From Pelomonas sp. Root1444 (lineage in GTDB: Bacteria; Pseudomonadota; Gammaproteobacteria; Burkholderiales; Burkholderiaceae_C): 64,000 nt of DNA. Where the stretch lies: positions 1,096,174-1,160,173 of the forward strand of contig NZ_LMFP01000028.1 in the NCBI RefSeq assembly GCF_001426885.1. The letters are read 5' to 3'. The notes beneath the pieces were generated by a model. It made no database searches and was not told the origin of the DNA. It saw only the letters and a program-made list of their open reading frames with translations. Both the position numbers and the translations under genes were made by a program. Of the stretch, positions 37,646-45,471 are shown piece by piece. Numbering within the stretch: position 1 is the first letter of the stretch; the number at the start of each line of letters is the position of its first letter.

Positions 37646-39832
37646 ATGAAACGCCTCGCCCTCCTTTGCCTGCTGGCCATCGCCCAGGCCGCCCTCGCCC
37701 AAGCGCCCCGCCCCAAGATCGGCGTCGTCCTGTCCGGCGGCGGCGCGCGTGGCCTGGCCCACATCGGCGTGCTGCGCGTGCTGGAGGAGATGCAGGTGCC
37801 GGTGGACCTCATCGTCGGCACCAGCATGGGCGCGGTCGTCGGCGGCGCCTACGCCTCCGGCCGCAGCGTCGACGAGCTGGAGGCGCTGGTGAAGAGCGCC
37901 GCCTGGAACGCCATCCTGGCCGACCGCCCGGCGCGCGACCGGCTGTCCATCCGCCGCCGCGAGGACGACGAGCGCCTGCCCTCGCGCATCGAGTTCGGCT
38001 TCAACCTGCAGCGCGGCGCCATGCTGCCCGGCGGCGCGGCCGGCAACGGCCAGCTGGAGGCCACGCTGTCGTCGCTGCTGCCCGCGGCCATGGCCGAGGA
38101 ACCGCTGCGCAAGCTGCCCATCCCGTTCCGCGCCGTTGCCACCGACCTGCTCTCCGGCGCCATGCTGGACCAGGCCGACACGCCGCTGTTCCTCGCGCTG
38201 CGCGCGTCGATGGCCGTGCCCGGCGTGTTCGCGCCGCTGCGCGTCAACGGCAGGCCGCTGGTGGACGGCGGCCTGGTGCGCAACCTGCCGGTGGACATCG
38301 CGCGCCAGCTCGGCGCCGACATCATCATTGCCGTCAACGTCGGCACGCCGCTGCTGGAAGACGGCGAGATCACCAGCGCCGTCATGGTGGCCAACCAGAT
38401 GCTGCAGATCCTGACCGAGCAGAACGTGCAGCGCTCGCTGCGCGAGCTGCGCCCGCGGGACATCATCATCGACCCCGACCTGCCCGGCATGGGTTTCATG
38501 GACTTCTACCGCGCCGACGAGGCCATGGCCACCGGCCGACGCGCGGCGCTGGCCGCCGGCGAGCGCCTGGCCGCGCTGGCTTCGCCGGCCGCCCAGGCTG
38601 CCATTCAGTCGCGCCGCCTCGCGCCGCCGGAGTCCGCGCTGCCCGCGCTGCCGCTGGCCGAGTTGACGATCAGCGGCACGCGGCGCCTGAACGCCGAGGC
38701 GCTCAAGGCCGAGCTGGCCCTGCCGCCCGGCACGCCGGTGGCGCGCAACGAGCTGAACCGCGCCGTCGAGCAGCTGGAGGGCACGGGCGACTTCGAGCGC
38801 ATCGAGACCGAGATCGACGACCGCGACGGCAGGCGCAGCGTCGAGTTCCGCCTCACCGAGGCCGACTGGGCCGCCAGCCGCGTGCGCCTGGGGCTGGAGC
38901 TGTACAGCAACTTCGCCGACGCCAACAGCTACTCGCTGGTCGCCATGCACGTGGCCAACTGGCTCAACCGCTGGGGCGCCGAGCTGCGCAGCGTCGCGCG
39001 CATCGGCTCCACGCGCGGCCTCAACACCGAGTTCTACCAGCCGCTGGGGCCGGGCTCGCGCTGGTTCGCCAGCGCCAAGCTCGGCTACGAGGCCGGCAAC
39101 AACGACGTCTTCAACCAGGGCCAGCGCGCGCTGCGCCTGTCCAGCAGCCTGACCAGCGCCCAGCTCGAACTGGGCCACCGCGTCGCCGGCCTGGGCGACC
39201 TGCGCTTCGGCGTCGGCCAGCTGCGCGCCAGCGACGAGGTCGTGCTGCCCGTCAGCCCCACCAACGGCCGGCGCTCGCAGACGTATGGCCAGCAATACCT
39301 GGAACTGCACACCGACACGCTGGACTCGCTGGCCTTCCCCAGCCGCGGCCAGTGGACGACGGCGCGCATCGAATGGCTGCACCCGCGCGGCGAGGGCAGC
39401 GTCATCAACGCCTCCTTGCTGGGGCTGACGGCCTTCCGCCTGGGCGAATGGGCCGGCCAGCTGTACGGCGAGTTCGCGCACGCCGAGCGCGGCCAGGCGC
39501 GCTCGCTGGGCGGCTACCTGCGCCTGTCGGGCACGCCGGACGGTTCGCTGGTCGGCGAGAACATGGTGCTCGCCCGCGTCGTCATGGCGCGGCGCATCGG
39601 CGAGATGCCGGTGGGCCTGGGCGGCGCGGTGCGCATCGGCTTCTCGCTGGAGGCCGGCGCGGTCGGCGACGGCGCGGGCCTGAAGTTCGCCAACGTGCCG
39701 CGCAGCGGCTGGAAGCAGGCCGCCAGCGGCTTCCTGAGCGTGGACACGCGCTTCGGGCCGTTCTACCTGGCGCTGGGCACGACGCGCCAGGGCGAGACGG
39801 CGGCCTACCTGCTGCTGGGGCCGAGCTGGTAG
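37646..39832 (+). CDS. Patatin-like phospholipase, type Vd autotransporter (PlpD-like)
   Basis: A 728-residue single-chain secretion protein with the layout of Pseudomonas PlpD. Parts: signal peptide (1-18), patatin lipase domain (~22-305) with oxyanion loop GGGARG (31-36), nucleophile S60 in GTSMG and D207 in VDGG, one POTRA domain (~330-405, [20 protein letters not shown] to VEFRLTE), and a C-terminal 16-strand-type beta-barrel of the Omp85 superfamily ending YLLLGPSW. The passenger would be exported through its own barrel and act as phospholipase A on host or competitor membranes, as known for PlpD. The start at 37646 is preferred because it begins the signal peptide. Confidence 0.9.
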   Translation: MKRLALLCLLAIAQAALAQAPRPKIGVVLSGGGARGLAHIGVLRVLEEMQVPVDLIVGTSMGAVVGGAYASGRSVDELEALVKSAAWNAILADRPARDRLSIRRREDDERLPSRIEFGFNLQRGAMLPGGAAGNGQLEATLSSLLPAAMAEEPLRKLPIPFRAVATDLLSGAMLDQADTPLFLALRASMAVPGVFAPLRVNGRPLVDGGLVRNLPVDIARQLGADIIIAVNVGTPLLEDGEITSAVMVANQMLQILTEQNVQRSLRELRPRDIIIDPDLPGMGFMDFYRADEAMATGRRAALAAGERLAALASPAAQAAIQSRRLAPPESALPALPLAELTISGTRRLNAEALKAELALPPGTPVARNELNRAVEQLEGTGDFERIETEIDDRDGRRSVEFRLTEADWAASRVRLGLELYSNFADANSYSLVAMHVANWLNRWGAELRSVARIGSTRGLNTEFYQPLGPGSRWFASAKLGYEAGNNDVFNQGQRALRLSSSLTSAQLELGHRVAGLGDLRFGVGQLRASDEVVLPVSPTNGRRSQTYGQQYLELHTDTLDSLAFPSRGQWTTARIEWLHPRGEGSVINASLLGLTAFRLGEWAGQLYGEFAHAERGQARSLGGYLRLSGTPDGSLVGENMVLARVVMARRIGEMPVGLGGAVRIGFSLEAGAVGDGAGLKFANVPRSGWKQAASGFLSVDTRFGPFYLALGTTRQGETAAYLLLGPSW

Positions 39833-39866
39833 CCGCTTGGCCGCGGGAGCGCCCACGCGCTTGAGG

Positions 39867-41150
39867 TCAGGCCGCCACCTGCCGCTGTTGCCGCAGGTGC
39901 TCGCGGTCGATCTGCTCGGCCAGCAGCGCCACGTCGCCTGCGCGGACCCCTGCGGCGCGGAAATGCGCCTGCCAGCCGTCCACCACCGCCGCCACGCGCC
40001 GCGCCTCGGCCGCAGCCTCCTTGACCTTGAGCCCGAAGGCCGCGGCCTCGGACATTGCGTTGGCGAGCGTCGAGTCCGCCATGTCGCGGCCCACGCGCAT
40101 CTGCTGGTAGCCCAGCGCCTGGCCTGAGGGCAGCACGTCGAATGCGGGCGACAGCAGGTAGTCACCGGCATCGTTCATCAGCAGCGCGTGGTTCTTCTCG
40201 TGGTCATCGGTGTTGTCGATGAGGATGTTGAACACCATGCGGCGGAACAGTTCACGTCGGTCCGCGGTGCTGCGACCCTCGGCCAGCGCGCCGCGCCGCC
40301 GCAACAGTTGCGCGAGCTCCGGATAGCCCATGGCCTCGCCCGCCGCACGCAGCGCGACGAATGCGGACAGCGCGTGAACGCGCTGCCCTGGCGCCCGGTC
40401 GAAGCGACGCACTGCCACCGCATGTCGTCCGCCTGGCAACGGCAGCGGGCGGGTTTCGGCAGGGGTGATGCCCGCCTTGGCCGCAAGGGTCATCGTCGCG
40501 TGCTCGATCAGCGGCATGTCGAGCGCTTCGCCCAGCTCGGAGAACTTCAGCACCCAGGGGTGGCCGTCCAGTGAGATGAGCGCCTTGGGTCGCGCGCCGC
40601 CCAGCGTGGCGCCAGGCGCGATGAGGCGCTGCAGGGCTGGCTGCACCGGCTGGCCGGCCTGCACCTGCCGCACCAGTTCGTCGATGGTGGCGAGGTCCCC
40701 CAGCGCCGGCAGCGGGCCGAACGGGCGCGGCATGTAGACGTCGGGCGACGTGGACACGCCGAGCGCGCCAAAGCGCTCGTCGCCCGCAAAGAACAGGTAG
40801 TCCAGCAACGCCAGCCGCGGCGGCTTGTCTATGAACCGGATGACCCGCTCGCCCCAGCGGTCCGGCCGGGCGTCATCCACCGCGCCAGCGACGGCTTCAC
40901 GCTGCTCGGGCAGCCATTCCTGGTCGAGCAGGGGCAGGTCCTCGCTCAGCGCAAAGCCGTGACGCAGCCAGGACGGCGCGTAGCGCAGCGACACGCCCTT
41001 GCTCGCCTGCACCATCGCCAGCGTGCCCACCCAGCGCGGCTGCGCCGGCTGGCCGAGCCACCAGAGGAAGAGCGTGGCGGAGGGCACGTAAGGGGCGTTC
41101 ACCGGGTGAGCCCCGCCAGGCGGACGGGGCGGCCCGGCGGGAGCGCTCAT
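39867..41150 (-). CDS. hipA: HipA-family serine/threonine kinase toxin
   Basis: A 427-residue HipA-type kinase. Landmarks: N-terminal HipA_N region (LWWLGQPAQPRWVGTLAM), the ATP loop GGARPKAL, and the catalytic stretch NILIDNTDDHEKNHALL with the conserved Asp and Asn of the DxxxxN site, then LSPAFDVLP. All catalytic elements appear intact, so an active toxin is expected. E. coli HipA phosphorylates glutamyl-tRNA synthetase, causing growth arrest. The start overlaps the hipB stop by ATGA. The pair sits between the patatin gene and ispD. Confidence 0.9.
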   Translation of the reverse strand: MSAPAGPPRPPGGAHPVNAPYVPSATLFLWWLGQPAQPRWVGTLAMVQASKGVSLRYAPSWLRHGFALSEDLPLLDQEWLPEQREAVAGAVDDARPDRWGERVIRFIDKPPRLALLDYLFFAGDERFGALGVSTSPDVYMPRPFGPLPALGDLATIDELVRQVQAGQPVQPALQRLIAPGATLGGARPKALISLDGHPWVLKFSELGEALDMPLIEHATMTLAAKAGITPAETRPLPLPGGRHAVAVRRFDRAPGQRVHALSAFVALRAAGEAMGYPELAQLLRRRGALAEGRSTADRRELFRRMVFNILIDNTDDHEKNHALLMNDAGDYLLSPAFDVLPSGQALGYQQMRVGRDMADSTLANAMSEAAAFGLKVKEAAAEARRVAAVVDGWQAHFRAAGVRAGDVALLAEQIDREHLRQQRQVAA

Positions 41151-41515
41151 CCGCCCTCCTCGTCGCCACGCTGCAGGCGTGCGCTGAGCGAGGCGGGCTT
41201 GCGGACCGCGCGCGCCTGCGCCGCCCTCACCTCGCTCTCGAGCGCGCCGAGGTCATGCACGGGGGCAGCGAGTTCAGCGAGCGCCGCCGAGCGGCCGATC
41301 AACCACAGTGCCGTCGCATAGGCCGCCATCGATACCGACGGGTCGCCCTTTTCCATGCGCGCCAGCGTGGGCTCTGTCACGCCGACGCGCTCGGCCCACG
41401 CCCTGCGCGATGCCAGCCGGCGCTTGCGCGCCACGGCCAGGTGATCGCCCAGGGTGCGCAACTGCGCAAGCACCGCGGGGGGCATGGATTGCAGCGCGCT
41501 GGATTGCTTCGGCAT
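41147..41515 (-). CDS. hipB: HipB-like antitoxin (HTH, XRE family)
   Basis: A 122-residue DNA-binding antitoxin. A helix-turn-helix of Cro/C1 type spans ~22-75 (LGDHLAVARKRRLASRRAWAERVGVTEPTLARMEKGD). The C-terminal ~45 residues are Arg/Ala/Glu-rich and probably contact HipA. It is the first gene of the hipBA operon and would repress it, with HipA as co-repressor; inverted repeats overlap its start (41513-41525) and lie just upstream (41546-41559). Confidence 0.85.
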   Translation of the reverse strand: MPKQSSALQSMPPAVLAQLRTLGDHLAVARKRRLASRRAWAERVGVTEPTLARMEKGDPSVSMAAYATALWLIGRSAALAELAAPVHDLGALESEVRAAQARAVRKPASLSARLQRGDEEGG

Positions 41516-41525
41516 TCATAGAATG
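41513..41525. promoter_or_regulatory. Candidate HipB operator at the hipB start
   Basis: CATTC-ATA-GAATG is a perfect 5-bp inverted repeat overlapping the hipB start codon, placed for autorepression. It lies in a locally AT-rich stretch (41513-41560) unlike the surrounding DNA. Confidence 0.4.
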
Positions 41526-41545
41526 TAGCAAACCACGGAAAATAC

Positions 41546-41559
41546 ACAAATCTATTTGT
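41546..41559. promoter_or_regulatory. Second inverted repeat upstream of hipBA
   Basis: ACAAAT-CT-ATTTGT is a perfect 6-bp inverted repeat about 33 bp upstream of the first one and overlapping the ispD stop codon. It could be a second operator, although its sequence differs from the one at 41513-41525. Confidence 0.3.
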
Positions 41560-42238
41560 TCTCAAGAAGGCGGCGCGCCAGCTCGAAGTCTTCCGGCCAT
41601 GTCACCTTGAAGTTGCCCATCGACGTGCGCACCAGGCGCGGCGCGAGGCCCAACGCTTCGACCGCACTGGCTTCGTCGGTCGCGGCAGCGCCCAGCGCAG
41701 CCAGTGCGCGCTGGACCAGGCCTGCGCGGAACATCTGCGGCGTCTGCGCGGCCCATTTGTCGCGACGGTCCACCGTCGCGGTGACGCGCCCCCCGGCATC
41801 GCCGGCCTTCAGCGTGTCGGCGATGGGTTGGGCCAGCAGGCCGCCGACGGCGTCGTGCTGGCAGGCGTCGATCAGCGCATCGACCCACTCGGGCCGCAGC
41901 AGGCAGCGGGCGGCGTCGTGCACCAGCACCCAGTCGTCGTCGGCCGCACCGCGGCGGCGGAGTTCGGCCAGGCCGCCCAGCACGCTTTCCGCGCGGCTGG
42001 CGCCCCCCACGCGGGCCACCCAGCCTGCATAGCCCGGCAGCGCAGCCTCGAAGCGTTCATCGTCGGGCGACAGCACCACCAGCGTCTGCGCCAGCCGCGG
42101 CACCTCGGCCAGCGCGGCCAGCGTGTGCGCCAGCATCGGCCGGCCGGCGATCTCGACGTACTGCTTGGGCATGCCGGCGCCGGAGCGCTCGCCGACGCCG
42201 GCAGCGGGGACGAGGGCGAAAAAGCGGGGATTCGTCAT
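41552..42238 (-). CDS. ispD: 2-C-methyl-D-erythritol 4-phosphate cytidylyltransferase
   Basis: A 228-residue MEP-pathway enzyme that joins MEP to CTP. Visible: the nucleotide-binding FALVPAAGVGERSGAGMPKQY, VLVHDAARCLL with the metal-binding Asp, and AQTPQMFRAGLVQRAL. The ATG at 42238 (MTNPRFF) fits homologue starts; an ATG at 42247 is two bases after the aldolase stop and may serve for coupled translation, giving three more residues. It follows the class II aldolase gene and precedes hipB on the same strand. Confidence 0.93.
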   Translation of the reverse strand: MTNPRFFALVPAAGVGERSGAGMPKQYVEIAGRPMLAHTLAALAEVPRLAQTLVVLSPDDERFEAALPGYAGWVARVGGASRAESVLGGLAELRRRGAADDDWVLVHDAARCLLRPEWVDALIDACQHDAVGGLLAQPIADTLKAGDAGGRVTATVDRRDKWAAQTPQMFRAGLVQRALAALGAAATDEASAVEALGLAPRLVRTSMGNFKVTWPEDFELARRLLENK

Positions 42239-42249
42239 CCCCGGCATTC

Positions 42250-42990
42250 TCAGGCGTCGTGCCCGGGGTTCTGACGCCTGAGCCGCCGCAGCAGGCCGGG
42301 CCAGGCCAGCTCCGCGCCCGAGCCGCGCATGACCTTGTCGCTTTGCGCGCGGATGCCCGCAAGGATCTGCGGCGGGATGCGGATCAGCTCACCGCCGCCG
42401 GCCTGCGCGGCGATCTGGATCTCGCAGGCGCGCTGCAGCATGAACATCTTCAGGAAGGTGTCCGCGGCGCTGTGGCCCAGCGTCAGCAGGCCGTGGTTGC
42501 GCAGCAGCATCAGCGAGGCGCGGCCGAGGTCGGCGACCAGGCGGGCCTTCTCGTCGGGATTCAGCGCCACGCCTTCGTAGTCGTGATAGCTCAGGCTGGC
42601 GAGCGGGAACAGGCTGTGCTGCGAGATAGGCAGCAGGCCCTCGCGCTGCGCGCTGACCGCCACGCCGGCCACCGTGTGCAGGTGCATGACGAACTTCGCG
42701 TCCTCGCGCGCCTCGTGCACGGCGCTGTGGATGATGAAGCCGGCCGGGTTGACGCCGTGGTCGCTGGGTGCGACCTTCTCGCCGGCCTCGTCGACCTTCA
42801 CGAGGCTGCTGGCCGTGATCTCCTCGAACATCATCCCGTAGGGGTTGATGAGGAAGTGGTGCTCGGGGCCGGGCACGCGGGCGGAGATGTGCGTGAAGAT
42901 GAGGTCGTCCCAGCCGTGCAGCGCGGCCAGGCGGTACAGCGCCGCCAGGTCGCAGCGGGCGGCCCATTCCTCCGGGGCGCAATAGGGCAT
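42250..42990 (-). CDS. Class II aldolase/adducin family protein
   Basis: A 246-residue cytoplasmic protein of the class II aldolase/adducin fold. Residues that can bind the catalytic zinc are in HLHTVAG and in RNHGLLTLG; DDLIFTHISAR and INPYGMMFEEIT are also typical. GGAG lies eight bases before the ATG at 42990. Family members include fuculose-phosphate aldolase, ribulose-phosphate epimerase and decarboxylases, and many of the longer relatives are uncharacterised, so no reaction is assigned. It is immediately upstream of ispD and probably co-transcribed. Confidence 0.85.
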   Translation of the reverse strand: MPYCAPEEWAARCDLAALYRLAALHGWDDLIFTHISARVPGPEHHFLINPYGMMFEEITASSLVKVDEAGEKVAPSDHGVNPAGFIIHSAVHEAREDAKFVMHLHTVAGVAVSAQREGLLPISQHSLFPLASLSYHDYEGVALNPDEKARLVADLGRASLMLLRNHGLLTLGHSAADTFLKMFMLQRACEIQIAAQAGGGELIRIPPQILAGIRAQSDKVMRGSGAELAWPGLLRRLRRQNPGHDA

Positions 42991-43066
42991 CACGGGCGTC
43001 TCCTCGTCAAAAGGCGTGGGCCAGCATAGCGTCGACAATCCCGGCGCTGCTGTCACCTCCGTTCCC

Positions 43067-44104
43067 ATGCTGATTGCCGACCTCCGCCAGCGCCTGAGCG
43101 CGCTCGGCGCCAATCCCGCCCATGAAAGCCGCGTGCTGCGCCACTGGGTGCGCGCGCTGCCGCTGGATGCCGGCAAGCAGCCGCTGCAGGGCTGGCTGCC
43201 CAAGGCCGTCATGGCGGCGCTGCCGGGGCTGATGGCGGAGCTGGACGGCCTCGTCCAGCTGCGCAGCGAGCATGCCGGCGGCGACGGCACGTCGGCGCGG
43301 CTGCTGCTGGGGCTGGCCGACGGCCAGACGGTTGAGACGGTGCTGCTGCCGCGCGAAGGCGTCTGCGTGTCCAGCCAGGTCGGCTGCGCGGTGGGCTGCC
43401 GGTTCTGCATGACGGGCGTGGACGGCCTGATACGCCAGGTCGGCAGCGCCGAGATCGTGGCCCAGGTGGTGCTGGCGCGGCGCAAGCGGGCGGCGCTGCG
43501 CAAGGTCGTCTTCATGGGCATGGGCGAGCCCTCGCACAACCTCGCCAATGTGCTGGACGCCATCGAGCTGCTGGGCACCGAGGGCGGCTTCGCGCACAAG
43601 CAGCTGGTGTTCTCCACCGTCGGCGACGAGCGCGCCTTCGCGGCCCTGCAGGCCGCGCGCGTGAAGCCGGCGCTGGCGCTGTCGCTCCACACGACCGATG
43701 CCGCCAAGCGCGAACAGCTGCTGCCGCGCGCGCCGCGGCTGACGCCCGAGCAACTGGTCGAAGCCGCCGAGGCCTACGCCCGCGCCAGCGGCTATCCGGT
43801 GCAGTACCAGTGGACGCTGCTGGAGGGCGTCAATGACGACGAAGCCGAGCTGGACGGCATCGTGCGGCTGCTGCATGGCCGCTACGGGCTGCTGAACATG
43901 ATCCCGTACAACGAGGTGCCGGGCCTGGGCTTCACGCGGCCGAGCTGGGAGCGCGCCCGCGCCATCGCCGCCGAGCTGTCGCGCCGCGGCGTGCTGACCA
44001 AGCTGCGCGACTCGGCCGGCCAGGACGTCGAAGGCGGCTGCGGCCAGCTGCGCGCCCGCGAAGCCGTCGGCCGGCCGGCGCGGGTGGTGAGGATTCACGC
44101 CTGA
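43067..44104 (+). CDS. RlmN/Cfr-family radical SAM RNA methyltransferase
   Basis: A 345-residue radical-SAM enzyme. The [4Fe-4S] motif CxxxCxxC is in GCAVGCRFC. Both catalytic cysteines of the RlmN/Cfr mechanism appear present: one seven residues before the cluster motif (EGVCVSSQVGC) and one near the C-terminus (EGGCGQLR). FMGMGEPSHN and LALSLHTT are also family hallmarks. RlmN methylates C2 of A2503 in 23S rRNA and A37 of some tRNAs; Cfr methylates C8. It may be a second paralogue beside a housekeeping rlmN elsewhere, but that cannot be seen here. The ATG at 43067 is chosen because homology begins there. Confidence 0.85.
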   Translation: MLIADLRQRLSALGANPAHESRVLRHWVRALPLDAGKQPLQGWLPKAVMAALPGLMAELDGLVQLRSEHAGGDGTSARLLLGLADGQTVETVLLPREGVCVSSQVGCAVGCRFCMTGVDGLIRQVGSAEIVAQVVLARRKRAALRKVVFMGMGEPSHNLANVLDAIELLGTEGGFAHKQLVFSTVGDERAFAALQAARVKPALALSLHTTDAAKREQLLPRAPRLTPEQLVEAAEAYARASGYPVQYQWTLLEGVNDDEAELDGIVRLLHGRYGLLNMIPYNEVPGLGFTRPSWERARAIAAELSRRGVLTKLRDSAGQDVEGGCGQLRAREAVGRPARVVRIHA

Positions 44105-44214
44105 TATCCGCAGCCTCACCTGTCGAATGGCGATGGGTGCTGGCGATTCCAACCGCAGAATGCGGCACCGCATCGGCCCCGGCCGGTGTGAGAACACATC
44201 CATTCGGAGGAGAG

Positions 44215-44814
44215 ATGACCCAATTTCAGACGCTGGCCCAGCGCGCGCGCATGGCACTCGTGATGGCCGGCACCGCCCTGTGCCTGCAGGCCGAGGCCGC
44301 GCCCACCGTCAACAAGTTCGAGCCCGCGGCGCAGGTGGGCGGCAGCGCGTTGCAGCTCAACGGCAAGGGCACGCGGGTGCGGCTGGTCTTCAAGGCCTAC
44401 GACATGGGGCTGTACACCACCAAGCGCGTGGGCACGCCGGCGGAGCTGCTGGCGCTGCCTGGCGCGAAGCGGCTGCAGTTCATCGCATTGCGCGAGCTGC
44501 CGGGCACCGACCTTGGCCGCCTCTTCCTGCGCGGCATCAGCGACAACACGCCCGCCGCCCAACTGACCCGACACACGCTGGCGACGACGCGGCTCATCGA
44601 AATCTTCTCGGGCAAGCCCAAGCTGATGCCGGGCGACACCTTCGCGATGGACTTCGTCCCCGGCAAGGGCACGCAGTTCTACATCCAGGGCCAGGCGCAG
44701 GGCGAGCCGGTCGGCGACGACGAGTTCTTCACGCTGGTGCTGCGCATCTGGTTCGGCGACTCGCCGGCCGACAAGCCGTTGCGCGACGCGCTGCTGGACG
44801 GCGGCAAGGACTGA
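44215..44814 (+). CDS. Secreted chalcone isomerase-like domain protein
   Basis: A 199-residue exported protein. GGAGGAG precedes the ATG, and the signal peptide runs to about residue 29 (QAEAA-PT). The rest matches the bacterial chalcone-isomerase-like fold (KGTRVRLVFKAYDMGLYT near the start, RDLG-like ELPGTDLGRLFLRGI, FAMDFVPGKGTQFYIQGQ, and FFTLVLRIWFGDSPADKPLRDALL at the end). Proteins of this type in bacteria are mostly of unknown role; true flavonoid isomerisation is not implied. Convergent with the next gene, 17 bp apart. Confidence 0.8.
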   Translation: MTQFQTLAQRARMALVMAGTALCLQAEAAPTVNKFEPAAQVGGSALQLNGKGTRVRLVFKAYDMGLYTTKRVGTPAELLALPGAKRLQFIALRELPGTDLGRLFLRGISDNTPAAQLTRHTLATTRLIEIFSGKPKLMPGDTFAMDFVPGKGTQFYIQGQAQGEPVGDDEFFTLVLRIWFGDSPADKPLRDALLDGGKD

Positions 44815-44831
44815 CAGGCGCGCGTGCGTTC

Positions 44832-45353
44832 CTAGTTTCCGAGAACGATTCGCGCCAGCTCGAAGCGCGCACCGCCATCGCCTTGCGGGCTGACATGCAC
44901 GACGCGGAACTGCCTGGCAGTGCCGGCGCGGAACTCGTATTCGCCGGCCGGCGGCACGCCCTCGTCGCAGCTGAGCTTGTCCGAATCCTTGGGTGGCTTC
45001 ACGCGGGCGGCCGGCTCGCGGCAATCCAGCACCGCACCATGCCTGCCCAACGCCCTGGCGTAGAACGCGGCGACGCGGGCCGGCGAGTCGGCGACCTGGA
45101 ACTTCATCACGTTGATGCGCAGGCCGAAGGAGCCAGCCCACGCACCGAACGACGCCGCGGGCGTATCGCCATGGCTTTCGCCGTTGGGCATGGCGCCTGG
45201 GTAGCCGGGCAGGCCGACGTCGGCCAGCGTGGCGTGCCCGCTGCCTTGCAGCCCGATGCTGAAAGCCTTGGCGTCGTCCGCCCAGGCGGGCGAGGCCGCC
45301 AGGCAGCCCCACCACAATCCGGCTGCGACACGGCGCGACATGCGTTGGCTCAT
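44832..45353 (-). CDS. Secreted protein of unknown function
   Basis: A 173-residue protein I do not recognise. It has a signal peptide (~1-25, cut near AWA-DD), a central segment MKFQVADSPARVAAFYARALGRHGAVLDC that resembles the strand-helix start of VOC-like or related small folds, two cysteines that could pair (in VLDCREP and LSCDEG), and a beta-rich C-terminus (EFRAGTARQFRVVHV). GGAG lies eight bases before the ATG. It lies downstream of the DUF885 gene on the same strand, 118 bp away. Confidence 0.7.
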   Translation of the reverse strand: MSQRMSRRVAAGLWWGCLAASPAWADDAKAFSIGLQGSGHATLADVGLPGYPGAMPNGESHGDTPAASFGAWAGSFGLRINVMKFQVADSPARVAAFYARALGRHGAVLDCREPAARVKPPKDSDKLSCDEGVPPAGEYEFRAGTARQFRVVHVSPQGDGGARFELARIVLGN

Positions 45354-45471
45354 CACGATCTCCTCGATGGATGAGCCGCAGCCTACGGAATAGCGGACGG
45401 CAAGCACGACCCGCGGGCGACGCACCGGCCGACGGCCCGGACAGGGTGCAGCCGGCGGCGACGGACGGCGC

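Noticed and set aside
44215..44814. True chalcone isomerase
   Set aside because: It has a signal peptide and belongs to the bacterial chalcone-isomerase-like fold, where flavonoid activity is generally not expected; only the fold is claimed.
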